Positions 7,693-15,935 of a stretch of 64,000 nucleotides of DNA are shown piece by piece (the stretch's first letter is position 1; each line of letters opens with the position of its first letter). The position numbers were made by a program, and so were the translations under genes. The notes below the pieces were generated by a model. The model ran no database searches, had not been told where the DNA came from, and saw nothing but the letters and a program-made list of their open reading frames with translations. Location of the stretch: contig NZ_JBMVQY010000003.1 of assembly GCF_049537125.1 (NCBI RefSeq), forward strand, positions 434,001 to 498,000. The letters are read 5' to 3'. Origin of the DNA: Limisphaera sp026417315 (GTDB taxonomy: Bacteria > Verrucomicrobiota > Verrucomicrobiia > Limisphaerales > Limisphaeraceae).

Positions 7693-9185
7693 ATGCTCCT
7701 CGCCCTGAGTGGCTGAATCGTGTGCGGCAGTGGCCTGCCGAATGGCAGGGCTGGTGGGAAACGCGTCGGGGCACGCCCCGCCGGCTGTTGGGGTTGTCGC
7801 TGGAGGCCGGACAGTTGGAGGGGGCCGTGGTCGAACGCGTCCACGATCGCCTGGAAATCCGGCAGACGGTCCAGGCGTCTCTGGCGCTGGATCCGTTGAC
7901 GGCGGAGCCCGAGTTGGTGGGGCGGGAGCTTCGCCAGCACCTGGAGGCAGCCGGAGTGCGAACGCGCATCTGTGTGGTGGACCTGCCGTTGGAGCACGTC
8001 CTGACCATGGGTATGCCGCTGCCGGAGGTGCCCCCGGAGGATCAGGACAGCTTTCTGCTGTTGGAAGCGGAGCGCACGTTGCCCTTGCCGCTGGAGGAAT
8101 TGCAGGTGGCGACGACACGGGGATCCCTGCCGAGCGGCGGCGTCTTCGGGATGGTTTTGGCGGTGAGCCGCGAATATGTGGCGCGTTGGGAGGCGACGTT
8201 GCAGGCGGCACAGCTGCGGCCGCTGAGTTTGTCCCCGGGTCTCTGCGCGTTGGCGGCGCTGGAGCCGGGCGACGCGCCGGGGGTGATTGCTCTTTGGCCG
8301 GCGGGGGAGCGGTTGCATGTCCAGGTGAGCGTGGGGAACGCCCTGGTCGCCCTTCGCACCATCGAGGGTGCCTTTGTGCAGGAAGGAGCCGCTCGGCAGT
8401 TCGCCCAGGAGGACGTCATGCGGGAACTCCGGATCACGATCGGGCAGTTGCCGACGGAGATTCAGGAGCAGCTGCAAAAGGTGCGGGTTTGGGGGCGGTC
8501 GGAGGCGGCCCAGGAAGTGGCGGAAGCGCTGGTCGAGCCGCTGGCGGGGATGGGGTTGCGGGTGGAACAAACGCGTTCGCTGCCCGAGGAGTTGTGGGGA
8601 TGCCGGATTCCTGCGGGTCTGGCGCCCTCGGTGGTGGTGGCGCTGGCCGGTCGGGCGCTGGCCGGTCGGGCGCCGCTGGCCGAGTTCCTGCCGCCTCGAG
8701 TGAGTGTCTGGCAACAGTTGCGCTCCCGATATGCCTCGCGTCGGCTCGCCACGGCGGGACTGGTGGCCGGATGTGTGAACGGCCTGGTGGCAGGTGCGTT
8801 TTTAGTGCAGCAGATCCAGTTGTGGTATTGGGAGCATCAATGGCGGCGGATTCAACAGCCGGTGGCCGAGTTGGAATGGGTCCAGGCAAGGATCCGCGAG
8901 TATCGCCCGTGGTTCGATGACTCGTTTCGGAGCCTGACGGTTTTGAAACGGCTCACCGAGGCGTTTCCGGAGGACGGAACCGTCTCGGCCAGGACGGTGG
9001 AATTGCGAGACAACGGACGCGTTCTGTGCACGGGCACGGCGCGGGATCAGGCCGCGCTGCTGCGGACGCTGGATCGGCTGCGGGCATTTCCCGAGGTGGG
9101 GCAGGTGCAGGTGGAGCAGATGCGGGGGAACGCGCCGATTCAGTTTACGTTCAATCTGCAGTGGAGGGAGCGGGCCGGATCATGA
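7689..9185 (+). CDS. GspL-like inner-membrane assembly protein (PilM-PilN type fusion)
   Basis: A 498-residue protein in the gspL position, joined to gspK by an ATGA overlap. The N-terminal ~330 residues have the actin-like PilM/GspL cytoplasmic fold pattern (LLGLSLEAGQLEGAVVERV; ICVVDLPLEHVLTMGMPLP; a second subdomain near GVIALWPAGERLHVQV). One membrane helix follows at about 355-380 (AGLVAGCVNGLVAGAFLVQQ), then a coiled stretch and a periplasmic ferredoxin-like domain of PilN type. GspL links GspE to the periplasm and to GspM. The call rests on layout and position more than on strong motifs. Confidence 0.8.
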   Translation: MNAPRPEWLNRVRQWPAEWQGWWETRRGTPRRLLGLSLEAGQLEGAVVERVHDRLEIRQTVQASLALDPLTAEPELVGRELRQHLEAAGVRTRICVVDLPLEHVLTMGMPLPEVPPEDQDSFLLLEAERTLPLPLEELQVATTRGSLPSGGVFGMVLAVSREYVARWEATLQAAQLRPLSLSPGLCALAALEPGDAPGVIALWPAGERLHVQVSVGNALVALRTIEGAFVQEGAARQFAQEDVMRELRITIGQLPTEIQEQLQKVRVWGRSEAAQEVAEALVEPLAGMGLRVEQTRSLPEELWGCRIPAGLAPSVVVALAGRALAGRAPLAEFLPPRVSVWQQLRSRYASRRLATAGLVAGCVNGLVAGAFLVQQIQLWYWEHQWRRIQQPVAELEWVQARIREYRPWFDDSFRSLTVLKRLTEAFPEDGTVSARTVELRDNGRVLCTGTARDQAALLRTLDRLRAFPEVGQVQVEQMRGNAPIQFTFNLQWRERAGS

Positions 9186-9727
9186 ACGGACTCCGACGAC
9201 AGCAATGGCTTGCGCTTGGGGCGGCGGCCGCGGTGGGGTTGCTGGTGCTGGACTGGTTTGTGGTGACGCCGCTGACGCGCGCGTGGAAGGTCCGATCGGA
9301 GCGCATCGCCCGGTTGCGAAGCGACGTGCAGCAGGGACGCTTGTTGCTGCAGCGGGAAGCGGCCCTGCGGTCGCGCTGGCAATCGATGGTGACCAATCTG
9401 CTGGCGGCCGAGCCCTCGACCGCGGAGAGCCAGGTGCTGCGCGCGTTCGAACGATGGGCTGGGGCCGCTCAGGTGACCATTACGTCGGTTCGCCCGCAAT
9501 GGCGGCCGGGAGCGGGCAACGTGCAGACCCTGGAATGCCGGGTCGAGGCAGCGGGCAGTCTCGCCGCGCTTGCGCGCTTTCTTTACGAGTTGGAGCGTGA
9601 CCCGCTGGCGGTCAAAGTGGATGCCCTGGAGTTGAGCACGCGGGACGACACGGGCAGCCAGCTTTCGCTGGGACTGCAGGTAAGCGGGTTGGTTTCCAAC
9701 GCAGTGACACGCACAAACCGACGATGA
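9182..9727 (+). CDS. GspM/PilO-like assembly protein
   Basis: A 181-residue bitopic protein starting in an ATGA overlap with the GspL-like gene. One N-terminal membrane helix (WLALGAAAAVGLLVLDWFVV), then a coiled-coil stretch (WKVRSERIARLRSDVQQGRL), then a ferredoxin-like domain with the typical GspM/PilO layout ending in strand KVDALELSTRD. It is expected to pair with the GspL-like protein to form the inner-membrane bridge. PilO and GspM cannot be told apart by eye; position supports the T2SS role. Confidence 0.78.
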   Translation: MNGLRRQQWLALGAAAAVGLLVLDWFVVTPLTRAWKVRSERIARLRSDVQQGRLLLQREAALRSRWQSMVTNLLAAEPSTAESQVLRAFERWAGAAQVTITSVRPQWRPGAGNVQTLECRVEAAGSLAALARFLYELERDPLAVKVDALELSTRDDTGSQLSLGLQVSGLVSNAVTRTNRR

Positions 9728-10452
9728 GTTTCCGGTTGCCAGTCTTGCCGGGTGCGGGGCCCGACATGCGCGGTTCGGCGCGGCGGCGCCAGCGGAGCAT
9801 CCCGCACTGGGTGGCTTCGCTGGGTGTGAGCCTCGGCCTGTTACTGGTTGCTCCCGGGTTCGGTGGCGAGGCGGGATCGACGGCCCGCTCCGCCGACGGG
9901 TCGACCGGCGAAGGGCACCCCGCGGAGAGGGAGGGCGGGGGAAGCCGAAGCGGCGGTGTGCCGGATCTGAGCGCCTTTCGCATCATCGCGGAGCGAAACA
10001 TTTTCAATGCCTCGCGTTCCGGGGGCCGGGTCAATCCCGCCCGCGCAACCCGCCGGCCGGCGCGGGTCGAGACGCTTGCCCTGGTGGGCACCCTGGAGGC
10101 GGGGACCAATCGCATCGCCTTCTTCGACGGATCGGACCGGCAGTTCCGGCAGGCGGTGCGGCCGGGGGGCCGCGTGGCGGGGCTGACGGTGGAGGAAATC
10201 CGTTTCGACAAGGTGTATGTTGTGCAGGACACACAGCGCTGGGAACTGCCCGTGGGCCGGGCCCTGCGCCGGGAAGACGAGGGCGAATGGCGCCTGGCCG
10301 AGGCGGTGGGCTTGCCGGCCGCCGAGCCATCCGGCCCGGTCGAGCCGGGCAGCGGACGCGAGTCCGCCGCCGCCAGCGCACCGGCGGTCAGCGCGGAAGC
10401 CGCGGAAGTTTTGCGCAGATTGATGGAACGTCGAGCCCGAGAGGAACAATGA
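9724..10452 (+). CDS. GspC/PilP-like periplasmic linker protein
   Basis: A 242-residue exported protein starting in an ATGA overlap with the GspM-like gene. A basic N-terminus is followed by a hydrophobic segment (VASLGVSLGLLLVAPGFGGE) that could be a signal or an anchor, then a low-complexity Gly/Ser/Arg linker. The folded part begins with SAFRIIAERNIFNASR, the hallmark of GspC HR domains and PilP, followed by six short beta strands (LALVGTLEAGTNRIAFFDGS; KVYVVQDTQRWELPVG). The C-terminus is Ala/Pro-rich with a final charged helix. It should connect the inner-membrane platform to the N0 domain of the secretin encoded next. There is no PDZ domain. Confidence 0.8.
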   Translation: MSFRLPVLPGAGPDMRGSARRRQRSIPHWVASLGVSLGLLLVAPGFGGEAGSTARSADGSTGEGHPAEREGGGSRSGGVPDLSAFRIIAERNIFNASRSGGRVNPARATRRPARVETLALVGTLEAGTNRIAFFDGSDRQFRQAVRPGGRVAGLTVEEIRFDKVYVVQDTQRWELPVGRALRREDEGEWRLAEAVGLPAAEPSGPVEPGSGRESAAASAPAVSAEAAEVLRRLMERRAREEQ

Positions 10453-12053
10453 AAACGCTCATCCCCATCCTTGTGACGGTCGTCGCGCTCCTCGCAGGGG
10501 CGCTGCGGGCCCAAGAGGCGACCAACACCGCTACGGGCGGAAACTCCTCCGCCGCACCCCCGACGGCGGCGCCGGCTCCGCCGGAGCCGCAAGCTGCTCC
10601 GGCACCGGAAACTCAGCCTGCCCCGCCGACGGCCCGGGAAAGCCAGCCGCCGCCGATGGAGGTCTCCCCACCGCCGACCCATGTGGTGGCGGATGGCGAG
10701 CGCGGCCTGCGCTTGAACTTCCGCAATGCGCCACTGGAGCTGGTGCTGAATTACCTCAGCGAAGCCGCCGGGTTCATCATCGTGCCGGAAGTGGACGTCC
10801 GCGGTCGGGTGGACGTTTGGAGCAATCAGCCCCTGACCAAGGATGAGGCCATCGAGGTGCTCAACCAGGCGCTGGCACGCAACGGGTATGCCGTGTTGCG
10901 GGAGGGACGCACCCTGACCGTGGTCAGCCGGGAGGAGGCGCGCAAACGGGACATTCCCGTGCGCCGGGGCGCCGATCCAGAATCCATCCCGAAGAACGAC
11001 CAGATCGTGACCCAGATCATTCCGGTCCGGTTCATCAATGCGGTGCAACTGAGCCGCGACCTTGCCCCGTTGATCCCCAGCACGGCGACCCTGGCTGCCA
11101 ATGAAGGGGGCAACGCCCTGATCATCACTGATACCCAGGCCAATGTTCGGCGGCTGGCCGAGATCATCAAGGCCCTCGACACCAGCGTATCGGCTCTCTC
11201 GGCGGTGCGAGTGTTTGCCCTGCGTTATGCGGACGCCAAAACCGTGGCCAACGTGTTGCGGGAGGTGTTTGCCAATGACACCTCCACAATGCGCGGTCTG
11301 GATCCGCGGGCGCGGTTTTTCGCCTTCATGCGGGGCGGCGGTCCGGGCGGTGGAGGCGGCGGGGAGGGACAGGCTGCCACCGAAGGGCGACCCGGGGCCA
11401 GTCGCGTGGTGGCCACGGCCGATGAGCGCAGCAACTCCCTGGTGGTCAGTGCACCCGAGGATCTGATGCCGACCATCGAGGAGCTGGTGGCCGCCGTGGA
11501 CGTGGACGTCGAGGACCTCACCGAGATCCGGGTCTTCACGCTGCGACACTCGGACCCTCAGGAAATGGCCGATTTGATTACCAGTCTGTTCCCGGACGAG
11601 ACCACCCAGAACACCGCGGGCGGCGGGCGCCGGTTCGGCTTCTTTGGCCCGCCCGGCTTCCCCGGCAATCAGGCGGCCAATGCGAACACGCCCAGCGAAC
11701 GGGTCCGCAAACAAAGCCGCGTGATCGCCGTGGCCGACCTGCGCACCAGCTCCGTGGTGGTCACGGCCTCGCGACAGCTGATGCCGCAGATCGCCAACAT
11801 GATCGAGCAACTCGACAGCAACCCGGCCCGCAAGCAGAAGGTCTTCGTGTACGACCTCCGCAACGCCGAGCCGGGCCGCGCGGAGGAAATTGTGCGCGGA
11901 CTCTTCGAAGGTCAGAACACCCGCCGGACCTCCACCACGCAGAATCGCAGTGCCCTGGAGGCCCGTGAAGAGCAGATGCTGAATCAGCAGACGTTCAACC
12001 AGGGATTCGGCACCACCACCGGCGGCGGCGTGCGGGGCCAGGGGCTCCGATGA
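10449..12053 (+). CDS. gspD: Secretin N-domain protein (N-terminal part of a split GspD)
   Basis: A 534-residue periplasmic protein with a signal peptide (residues 1-22, LLAGALRAQ), an Ala/Pro-rich linker, an N0/STN-like domain (about 85-175; GLRLNFRNAPLELVLNYLSE) and three NolW-type N-domains (about 185-245, 250-350, 360-455), each with the pattern xxIxVRxxxA...NxLIITxxxxxxxxxxxIIxxLD. A fourth N-domain begins (KVFVYDLRNAEPGRAEEIV) but only its first half is present, and the protein ends without the secretin beta-barrel. The barrel is in the next gene. Gly-rich loops occur within the second and third N-domains. It starts in an ATGA overlap with the GspC-like gene. Confidence 0.88.
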   Translation: MKTLIPILVTVVALLAGALRAQEATNTATGGNSSAAPPTAAPAPPEPQAAPAPETQPAPPTARESQPPPMEVSPPPTHVVADGERGLRLNFRNAPLELVLNYLSEAAGFIIVPEVDVRGRVDVWSNQPLTKDEAIEVLNQALARNGYAVLREGRTLTVVSREEARKRDIPVRRGADPESIPKNDQIVTQIIPVRFINAVQLSRDLAPLIPSTATLAANEGGNALIITDTQANVRRLAEIIKALDTSVSALSAVRVFALRYADAKTVANVLREVFANDTSTMRGLDPRARFFAFMRGGGPGGGGGGEGQAATEGRPGASRVVATADERSNSLVVSAPEDLMPTIEELVAAVDVDVEDLTEIRVFTLRHSDPQEMADLITSLFPDETTQNTAGGGRRFGFFGPPGFPGNQAANANTPSERVRKQSRVIAVADLRTSSVVVTASRQLMPQIANMIEQLDSNPARKQKVFVYDLRNAEPGRAEEIVRGLFEGQNTRRTSTTQNRSALEAREEQMLNQQTFNQGFGTTTGGGVRGQGLR

Positions 12054-12104
12054 CACGGGCCGGACTCGAACCGCACAGTTGGGATGGGAAAGGGACGATT
12101 GGCC

Positions 12105-13247
12105 ATGCGCACCTCCACGCTTCTTCGTTTGTGCAGCGGTTTCCTCCTTTTGGCCTGCGCGGCGGACCTCTGGGGCCAAGCCCAGCAGCGCGCGACGACC
12201 ACAACCCGGACCACTGCGGCTCGGGCCGCCACCGGGGGTGCCCGACTGGGCACGGGCGGATACCCCAGTCCCACCGCCGTGGGGGAGGCGATCGTCACCA
12301 GCGACCCGGAGACACGACGGCTGATCGTCATCACGGATGAGGAAACCGCCGAGGCCGTCAGCCAGGTCATCTCCAATCTCGATCGACCCAAACCGCAGGT
12401 CCTCATCAAGGTGACCTTCCTGGAGGCGACCTACCGGGATGGCTTCGATTTCGGCATTCAGGGCAGCCGCACCAAGAACATCGGAGGCAACACCACCATG
12501 ACCGTCGACCAGGCATTCCGGGCGTTGACCGGTGGGCCCACCAGTGGCGCCCTGAACTTCGGCTTCCTCGGGGCCGATTGGGAAGTCACCCTGCGCGCCA
12601 TCGCCGAGGGCGGGAAACTGGAAGTGTTGTCACGCCCGACCATCCTGGCGCGGAACAATCAGCAAGCGGTGATCGTCGTGGGCCAACAAGTGCCCCTCAT
12701 CACCGCGACGCGCTACGACAACTTCGGCAACCAGATCAACTCCATCACTTATGAGAACGTGGGCATCATCCTGCGCGTCACGCCCTTCATCACTTCGGAG
12801 GATCTGGTGGAGATGATCATCTCCCCGGAGATCTCGGCCCTGTCCGAGCAAAGCGTGGCCATTGCCTCCGGCACCAACGCCGCCGCAGCGGCACCGGTCA
12901 TCAACATCCGCTCCGCGGACACGGTGGTCGTCACGCCCAACGGCCAGACGGTGGTCATTGGCGGGCTCATGCAGAAAAGCAAGATGGCCACGGAAAGCAA
13001 GGTGCCCATCCTGGGCGACATTCCGCTGTTGGGCCATGCCTTCAAACGCAAGGTGCAGAACGACGCCAAGACCGAGCTTCTGATCTTCCTGACCCCTTAC
13101 ATCATCAAGGATCCGACCGAGCTGATCATGGTCTCCGATCGGGAGCGCACCGGCTCCGAGACCCTCCCCAGGGCCTTCAACGAACCGGAGTTGAACCGGT
13201 TCCTGGACAGTCTGCCGGTGAAGTCTTCCGGATCCGGCGTTCGTTGA
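12105..13247 (+). CDS. gspD: Secretin barrel protein (C-terminal part of a split GspD)
   Basis: A 380-residue protein with its own signal peptide (MRTSTLLRLCSGFLLLACAA, then GQAQ). The start at 12105 has GGGAAAGGGA nine bases upstream and is preferred over the ATG at 12084. Residues about 65-105 supply the second half of an N-domain (IVTSDPETRRLIVITDEETA to ISNLDRPKPQ), exactly the part missing from the preceding gene. The Secretin domain then runs to about 355, with VPLITATRYDNFGN, YENVGIILRVTPFI and a C-terminal GQTVVIGGLMQ and VPILGDIPLLGHAF signature. Its own signal peptide and ribosome binding site argue for a genuine gene split rather than a sequencing frameshift. Confidence 0.9.
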   Translation: MRTSTLLRLCSGFLLLACAADLWGQAQQRATTTTRTTAARAATGGARLGTGGYPSPTAVGEAIVTSDPETRRLIVITDEETAEAVSQVISNLDRPKPQVLIKVTFLEATYRDGFDFGIQGSRTKNIGGNTTMTVDQAFRALTGGPTSGALNFGFLGADWEVTLRAIAEGGKLEVLSRPTILARNNQQAVIVVGQQVPLITATRYDNFGNQINSITYENVGIILRVTPFITSEDLVEMIISPEISALSEQSVAIASGTNAAAAAPVINIRSADTVVVTPNGQTVVIGGLMQKSKMATESKVPILGDIPLLGHAFKRKVQNDAKTELLIFLTPYIIKDPTELIMVSDRERTGSETLPRAFNEPELNRFLDSLPVKSSGSGVR

Positions 13248-13262
13248 AGTCGCGGCCTGCGC

Positions 13263-14813
13263 ATGGATCCCACCCGGCAAAGCCGATGGGTGTACGGATT
13301 GCTCCTGCTGGCCTGGCTGGGCCTGCTGGCCTGGCAGGCGGCCGAGCATCAACGGGTCCGGCACAACGCGCGGCAGGCGCTCATTCGGCGGGCTCAGGAC
13401 ATTTCCACCACGCTGGGCGTGGTGCTCCGGTCCCAGCGCCGGTTCGGAATCATCCCCAAGGATCGGCTCGAGTCGACTCTCCAGGAGCTGGTCAAACCGG
13501 ATGAGTTGATGGGAGTGGCGATGCTGAACGCCGCGGGCGAGGTCGTCGCCTCTGCCGGCACTCCCATCGATTTCGAGCTCCGCGGACTGGTCCCCACCGG
13601 CCAGCACTGGGGTCCAAACTTCGTGGCCCTCATGAACCTGGTGGACCTGGGGACCAATCTCACGGCCGAGCCCGAGCCGCCTCACCCCACCCTGGTGCTG
13701 CCCCGGGATGAACTGCCTCCCTTCGGCCGGGATCGCCCGGGCCCCCCGTCGTCCGAGGCCGAGGGCAGACCCCAGCCGCGTCCGGGCCCGCCCCCGCCGT
13801 CGGTGGTCCCGACTCCCCCGCCGCCGCGCGACGGAACCGGCCCCGCCGACCGCGATGAGGATCGCTCCCGCAACCGCCGGTCCCGGGGGGATCGCCGGCC
13901 GCCCTTCGGCCGCCCCTTCTGGATGAGCGAGGAGGAGTACCAGGAGGCCATCCGTCGCCAGGGGCTGCACAGCTTTGTGTTAATGTTGTCCACCGCCAAC
14001 ATGGTGCAGCATTGTCGCCAGGACCTCTGGCAGCGAAGTGTCATCGCCTTCTTTGCCACCCTGGCATGCCTGGCCTTCGGGTTGGCCTGGCGAAACCTGC
14101 TGCGAACGGCCGATCTGGAAGTGCGTCTGGCCCGTGCAGCCGCCATCAACCGACAGTTACAGGAAATGAACCTCGTGGCCGCCGGCCTGGCCCACGAAAC
14201 CAAAAACCCCCTCAACATCATCCGCACGACCGCTCAACTGCTCTCCCAGGAACATGACCTGCCGGAATCCTTCCGCGCAAAAGCACGACAAATCATCGAA
14301 GAGGCCGACCGCGTGACCGCACAACTCAACGAATTCATCAATTACTCCCGGCCGCGGGAGGTGCGGCGATCCACCGTGGCGCTGTCACGCGTGTTGGAAG
14401 AACTGCGGCGCACGCTCGGTCACGATTTGGAAGACAAACAGGTGCAACTGCATTACGACAGTCTTCCGGCCGTGGAAGCGGACGAACAGCTCCTCCGTCA
14501 GGCGTTGTTCAATCTGTTGTTGAACGCCATCCAGGCCGTGCCGGTCGGCGGACGCATCGAAGTCGCCGCGGTGCGAATCGGCCCTTCGCAAATTGCCCTG
14601 GAGGTTCGCGACAACGGCCCCGGCGTGCCGCCCGAGCATCGCACCGAGATTTTCAAACCTTACTTCACCACCCATCCCAAGGGGACCGGCCTGGGCCTGG
14701 CGGTGGTTCGGCAGATTGTCCTGGCCCATGGATGGGACATTGAATACGTACCCAACCAGCCGCAGGGTGCGATCTTCCGAATCGCGCCGGTGCGGACAGT
14801 GGGCGGTGCTTGA
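13263..14813 (+). CDS. Membrane sensor histidine kinase
   Basis: A 516-residue sensor kinase 15 bp after the secretin gene. Membrane helices lie at about 8-26 (VYGLLLLAWLGLLAWQ) and 258-276 (SVIAFFATLACLAFGLAW). Between them is a periplasmic sensor region holding an unusual insert of about 70 residues almost entirely Pro, Arg, Gly and Asp (about 155-220). The HisKA box is AAGLAHETKNPLNIIRTTAQ with phospho-acceptor His311; the catalytic domain has LLNAIQA (N-box), DNGPGVP (G1) and GTGLGLAVV (G2). Kinases of this NtrB-like type usually pair with an NtrC-family regulator, but no response regulator follows here. It may sense envelope conditions for the upstream operon; the target is unknown. Confidence 0.9.
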   Translation: MDPTRQSRWVYGLLLLAWLGLLAWQAAEHQRVRHNARQALIRRAQDISTTLGVVLRSQRRFGIIPKDRLESTLQELVKPDELMGVAMLNAAGEVVASAGTPIDFELRGLVPTGQHWGPNFVALMNLVDLGTNLTAEPEPPHPTLVLPRDELPPFGRDRPGPPSSEAEGRPQPRPGPPPPSVVPTPPPPRDGTGPADRDEDRSRNRRSRGDRRPPFGRPFWMSEEEYQEAIRRQGLHSFVLMLSTANMVQHCRQDLWQRSVIAFFATLACLAFGLAWRNLLRTADLEVRLARAAAINRQLQEMNLVAAGLAHETKNPLNIIRTTAQLLSQEHDLPESFRAKARQIIEEADRVTAQLNEFINYSRPREVRRSTVALSRVLEELRRTLGHDLEDKQVQLHYDSLPAVEADEQLLRQALFNLLLNAIQAVPVGGRIEVAAVRIGPSQIALEVRDNGPGVPPEHRTEIFKPYFTTHPKGTGLGLAVVRQIVLAHGWDIEYVPNQPQGAIFRIAPVRTVGGA

Positions 14814-15103
14814 CCGGGCACTGAGAACTCGTCGCCGGCCGCGCAATGCGTCGCAGGGCTGGCGGCATTTCCCCGGGAAACGGTCCTGCACCGACAGGAT
14901 CTGCCGGCGGGCCGATTTCAAGGAATCGCGCCGGGGGCACCCCTGGCCCATCCTCGTGGAGACCGAAAGCACGACGAGACAGTCGGGTCTCGAGCCATGA
15001 CCATCCAGGCAAGACCTGCCGCGGTCACATCCCACGCGGATGGAGGTGGGTTTTTGCTTGGAAGGACCGTCCTTCCCAATCAACGACTTGTGCCGGTGCT
15101 TTG

Positions 15104-15122
15104 AGAGCCCGTGGCTCTTTTT
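15104..15122 (+). terminator. Rho-independent terminator candidate
   Basis: A 6-bp stem AGAGCC/GGCTCT with loop CGT, whose 3' arm runs into a T-tract (TTTTT). The hairpin and T-run orientation suits transcripts on the + strand, either from the T2SS/kinase operon, whose last gene ends about 290 bp upstream, or from an unannotated small RNA. The stem is short, so efficiency is uncertain. Confidence 0.5.
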
Positions 15123-15222
15123 CCCGCAAGGAACCCCCGGCTCCTTGGGCATGATCCAGGGAGCTGCGACTCTAGCTGTTGGTCGGGCAAGCTCAGCAGC
15201 CAGCACGACGAATCCTCCCTTC

Positions 15223-15250
15223 GTTGGCCCTTCGAATCTGAAGGGCCAAC
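15223..15250. repeat. Perfect 11-bp inverted repeat (hairpin)
   Basis: Arms GTTGGCCCTTC and GAAGGGCCAAC are perfect complements around the loop GAATCT. No T-tract follows on either strand, so it is not a classical terminator. It could be a transcription-end hairpin of the T-poor kind, a processing site or a protein-binding palindrome. It lies about 180 bp upstream of the hsp20 pair. Confidence 0.6.
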
Positions 15251-15428
15251 CGCACCCACTGTGCCATAATGGCGCTTCGCGTTCTCTTCAGGGATAGGAT
15301 GAAGCGACGAAATAGCACAGGACGTCGCACGGGTTTCGTTGTGAAATAACTCGTATCATGTTGATTATCAAGATGTTGGTCGGTGGCGTGTCCTGTGGCA
15401 TCGAACCGGCTATGGAGCGAAATGGCGT

Positions 15429-15920
15429 GTGACGAACCATTGCATTGACCAGCCTATGAACCTGCAGATGAAGCGAATGGAACGGCGGACGATGCCGTTG
15501 TGGGAGCAACTGCAAAGTCTGCAAGAGGAAATGGACCGACTCTTGGACGCGGCCTTTGCCGCTGTGGGGAACACCTCCAGTCTGTTGGGCGACTTTGCAC
15601 CGCCCGTGGATGTCATAGAGGAGACGGACCGGCTCCTGGTCCGGGTGGACCTGCCCGGAATGCGCAAAGAGGACATCAACGTCACCCTCCACGACGGATG
15701 CCTGACGGTCTCCGGGGAGGTCCGACCCGACGAGAAGCTGAATCAGGCGCAAATGCATCGGGCCGAGCGAGTGTTCGGGCGCTTTCAGCGAACGGTCGCG
15801 CTGCCCGTCCCGGTGGCTGCCGACCAGATCACGGCTCGCTATCGAGACGGGGTGCTGGAGGTTGTGTTGCCGAAGGCCGAAGAGGCCCGGCCAAAGCAGA
15901 TCCAGGTGCAAACGGACTGA
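15429..15920 (+). CDS. Small heat shock protein Hsp20 (first of pair)
   Basis: An ATP-independent holdase of up to 163 residues. The alpha-crystallin domain covers about 57-150 (PPVDVIEETDRLLVRVDLPG; LTVSGEV; DGVLEVVLPK), and the C-terminal tail has the IxV-type contact residues (QIQVQTD). The N-terminal arm (MPLWEQLQSLQEEMDRLLDA) is the usual oligomerisation helix. Start choice is uncertain: GTG 15429 has GGAG 11 bases upstream; ATGs at 15456, 15468 and 15477 are alternatives and the last gives a more typical length. The AT-rich leader upstream may carry heat-shock control. Confidence 0.9.
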   Translation: MTNHCIDQPMNLQMKRMERRTMPLWEQLQSLQEEMDRLLDAAFAAVGNTSSLLGDFAPPVDVIEETDRLLVRVDLPGMRKEDINVTLHDGCLTVSGEVRPDEKLNQAQMHRAERVFGRFQRTVALPVPVAADQITARYRDGVLEVVLPKAEEARPKQIQVQTD

Positions 15921-15935
15921 GGCATGGGAGGCTCT

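Larger units (their letters stand above)
14814..15428. other. Structured intergenic region between histidine kinase and hsp20
   Basis: No protein gene is supported here. The first half is GC-rich and holds several hairpins: GGAAGGAC/GTCCTTCC at 15060-15076, a terminator-like hairpin at 15104-15122, CAAGGA/TCCTTG at 15128-15149 and an 11-bp hairpin at 15223-15250. The last 100 bp before hsp20 are noticeably AT-rich (around 15331-15372) and include an imperfect palindrome centred on TTGATTATCAA at 15361-15371, a plausible operator or promoter element for the heat-shock genes. An unannotated small RNA between 14990 and 15125 ending at the terminator is possible but unproven. Confidence 0.4.

Noticed and set aside
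15223..15250. Possible tRNA because of TTCGAATC resembling a T-loop
   Set aside because: The sequence is the loop and arm of a perfect 11-bp hairpin; no acceptor stem, anticodon arm or cloverleaf can be built around it.
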